Shown here: piece by piece, positions 63,530 through 64,000 of the stretch | Position numbering within the stretch: the first letter of the stretch is position 1 | Layout: each line of letters opens with the position of its first letter | Source of the DNA: Nostoc edaphicum CCNP1411 | GTDB taxonomy: Bacteria; Cyanobacteriota; Cyanobacteriia; Cyanobacteriales; Nostocaceae | DNA length: 64,000 nucleotides | Assembly: GCF_014023275.1 (NCBI RefSeq) | Contig: NZ_CP054695.1 | Coordinates: 56,516-120,515 of the forward strand | Reading direction: 5' to 3' | Notes under the pieces: model-generated | Database searches by the model: none | The model's input: only the letters and a program-made list of their open reading frames with translations | What the model was told of the DNA's origin: nothing | Translations under genes and position numbers: made by a program

Positions 63530-63730
63530 TCAGGCAATCACGTCAACTCCGGCTTTGCGAGCCAACTCAATCTCATAGTGAGAGTCCCTCAGCATCACTA
63601 CTTTTTCAGAATTCAATTGCTCTTTGCTGAAGGCAGCTTCTACAATATCGGGGGCAGGTTTAGATGCTTGAACAAGTGTGGATGTCATCACTTGTTCAAG
63701 CAAATCATCTACTTGTGCAACTTTGAGCAA
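63530..63730 (-). pseudogene. HAD-family hydrolase fragment
   Basis: Reads MLKVAQVDDLLEQVMTSTLV, then QASKPAPDIVEAAFSKEQLN, then SEKVVMLRDSHYEIELARKA, then GVDVIA and a stop. The K-P-x-P-D and L-x-D-S-x-Y-D-I-E-x-A-R-K-A-G-V pair are motifs III and IV of HAD phosphatases. The nucleophile domain with D-x-D is missing, and the Gly normally before D-S is Arg. Clearly a remnant, cut near 63730 by the next element. Confidence 0.72.
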
Positions 63731-63734
63731 TAGT

Positions 63735-64000
63735 CCAGTTATTCAGGAGTTGCTGAAGGGAGCAACTAGTAGTCTGCCAAAGAAACTTTGCTGGGTAGTA
63801 TATCTGACTGAGAAACTACTTATTGAAGTCACTCAACGGCGTACAAAGGTAGACTTTGCAAAGCAAATGAAAGATTTAGTAGATATTTATCACCGCGATG
63901 CTGATCTTATTCGTTTGGTAGTAGATAACCTTAATATTCATACTCCAGCAGCCTTGTATGAAGTTTTTTCTCCTCAAGAAGCACATCGAATTGTACAAAA
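63735..64000 (+). pseudogene. Fragment of a second IS630-type transposase, at the window edge
   Basis: The open frame reads IEVTQRRTKVDFAKQMKDLV, then DIYHRDADLIRLVVDNLNIH, then TPAALYEVFSPQEAHRIVQ and runs off the right edge. The L-V-V-D-N-L-N-x-H-T-P-A-A-L-Y segment is the second catalytic motif of an IS630-type DDE transposase, unrelated in detail to the element at 57263. The N-terminal half is missing on the left, where a HAD fragment begins. Confidence 0.7.

Overview
The window looks like DNA of a filamentous, probably Nostocales, cyanobacterium. The octamer GCGATCGC (HIP1) recurs throughout. The protein families are also cyanobacterial: huge NB-ARC/WD40 proteins, an SLH/OprB-type porin, a PEP-CTERM-like secreted protein and GGGGACT minisatellites. 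A dense load of IS elements and group II intron debris fits the same group. No rRNA, tRNA or CRISPR array was seen. The left 13 kb has a plasmid or island character: a family A DNA polymerase unlike a housekeeping PolA, a tyrosine recombinase, a plasmid-type DNA-binding protein and many short orphan genes.

Layout. 1-5.9 kb: orphan and plasmid-type genes, including a protein ending in a perfect clamp-binding motif and a DNA polymerase split by an in-frame TAA. 6.0-8.4 kb: a lone DUF262/HNH (GmrSD/SspE-like) nuclease, a candidate anti-phage gene. 8.8-10.8 kb: an IS66-family element inserted between an IS4-like remnant and a DNA-binding gene, which it truncates. 11.7-12.8 kb: tyrosine recombinase. 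13.5-21.4 kb: two giant tandem STAND proteins (HTH + NB-ARC + 14 WD40 repeats) sharing a nearly identical ~0.5-kb core, with a small ribbon-helix-helix gene between them. 21.6-23.0 kb: a heme-oxygenase-like di-metal oxidase candidate plus a secreted peptide. 23.1-25.4 kb: degraded DNA.

25.4-56 kb is a metabolic, stress and signalling block. It holds an NTF2-like protein, an AraC regulator, an aquaporin with altered NPA motifs, SDR dehydrogenases, an SMP-30 lipoprotein, a GH63 glucosidase, LtrA, bestrophin, GlgX and an AGE-type epimerase fused to a STAS domain. It also holds two histidine kinases with the same unusual core (one REC-fused, one cNMP-binding-domain-fused) and a REC/thioredoxin-reductase-like flavoprotein that has lost its redox cysteines. 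Together these suggest a phospho-relay and redox circuit acting on storage carbohydrate and membrane transport. That circuit is the most interesting candidate system here.

56.4-59.4 kb is a nested mobile-element scar: an IS4-like transposase split by an antisense group II intron, whose reverse transcriptase is itself split by an intact-looking IS630 element with a likely -1 frameshift. 59.5-63.4 kb carries oxidoreductases and a dienelactone-hydrolase-like enzyme. The right edge holds a broken HAD gene and the start of another transposase remnant.
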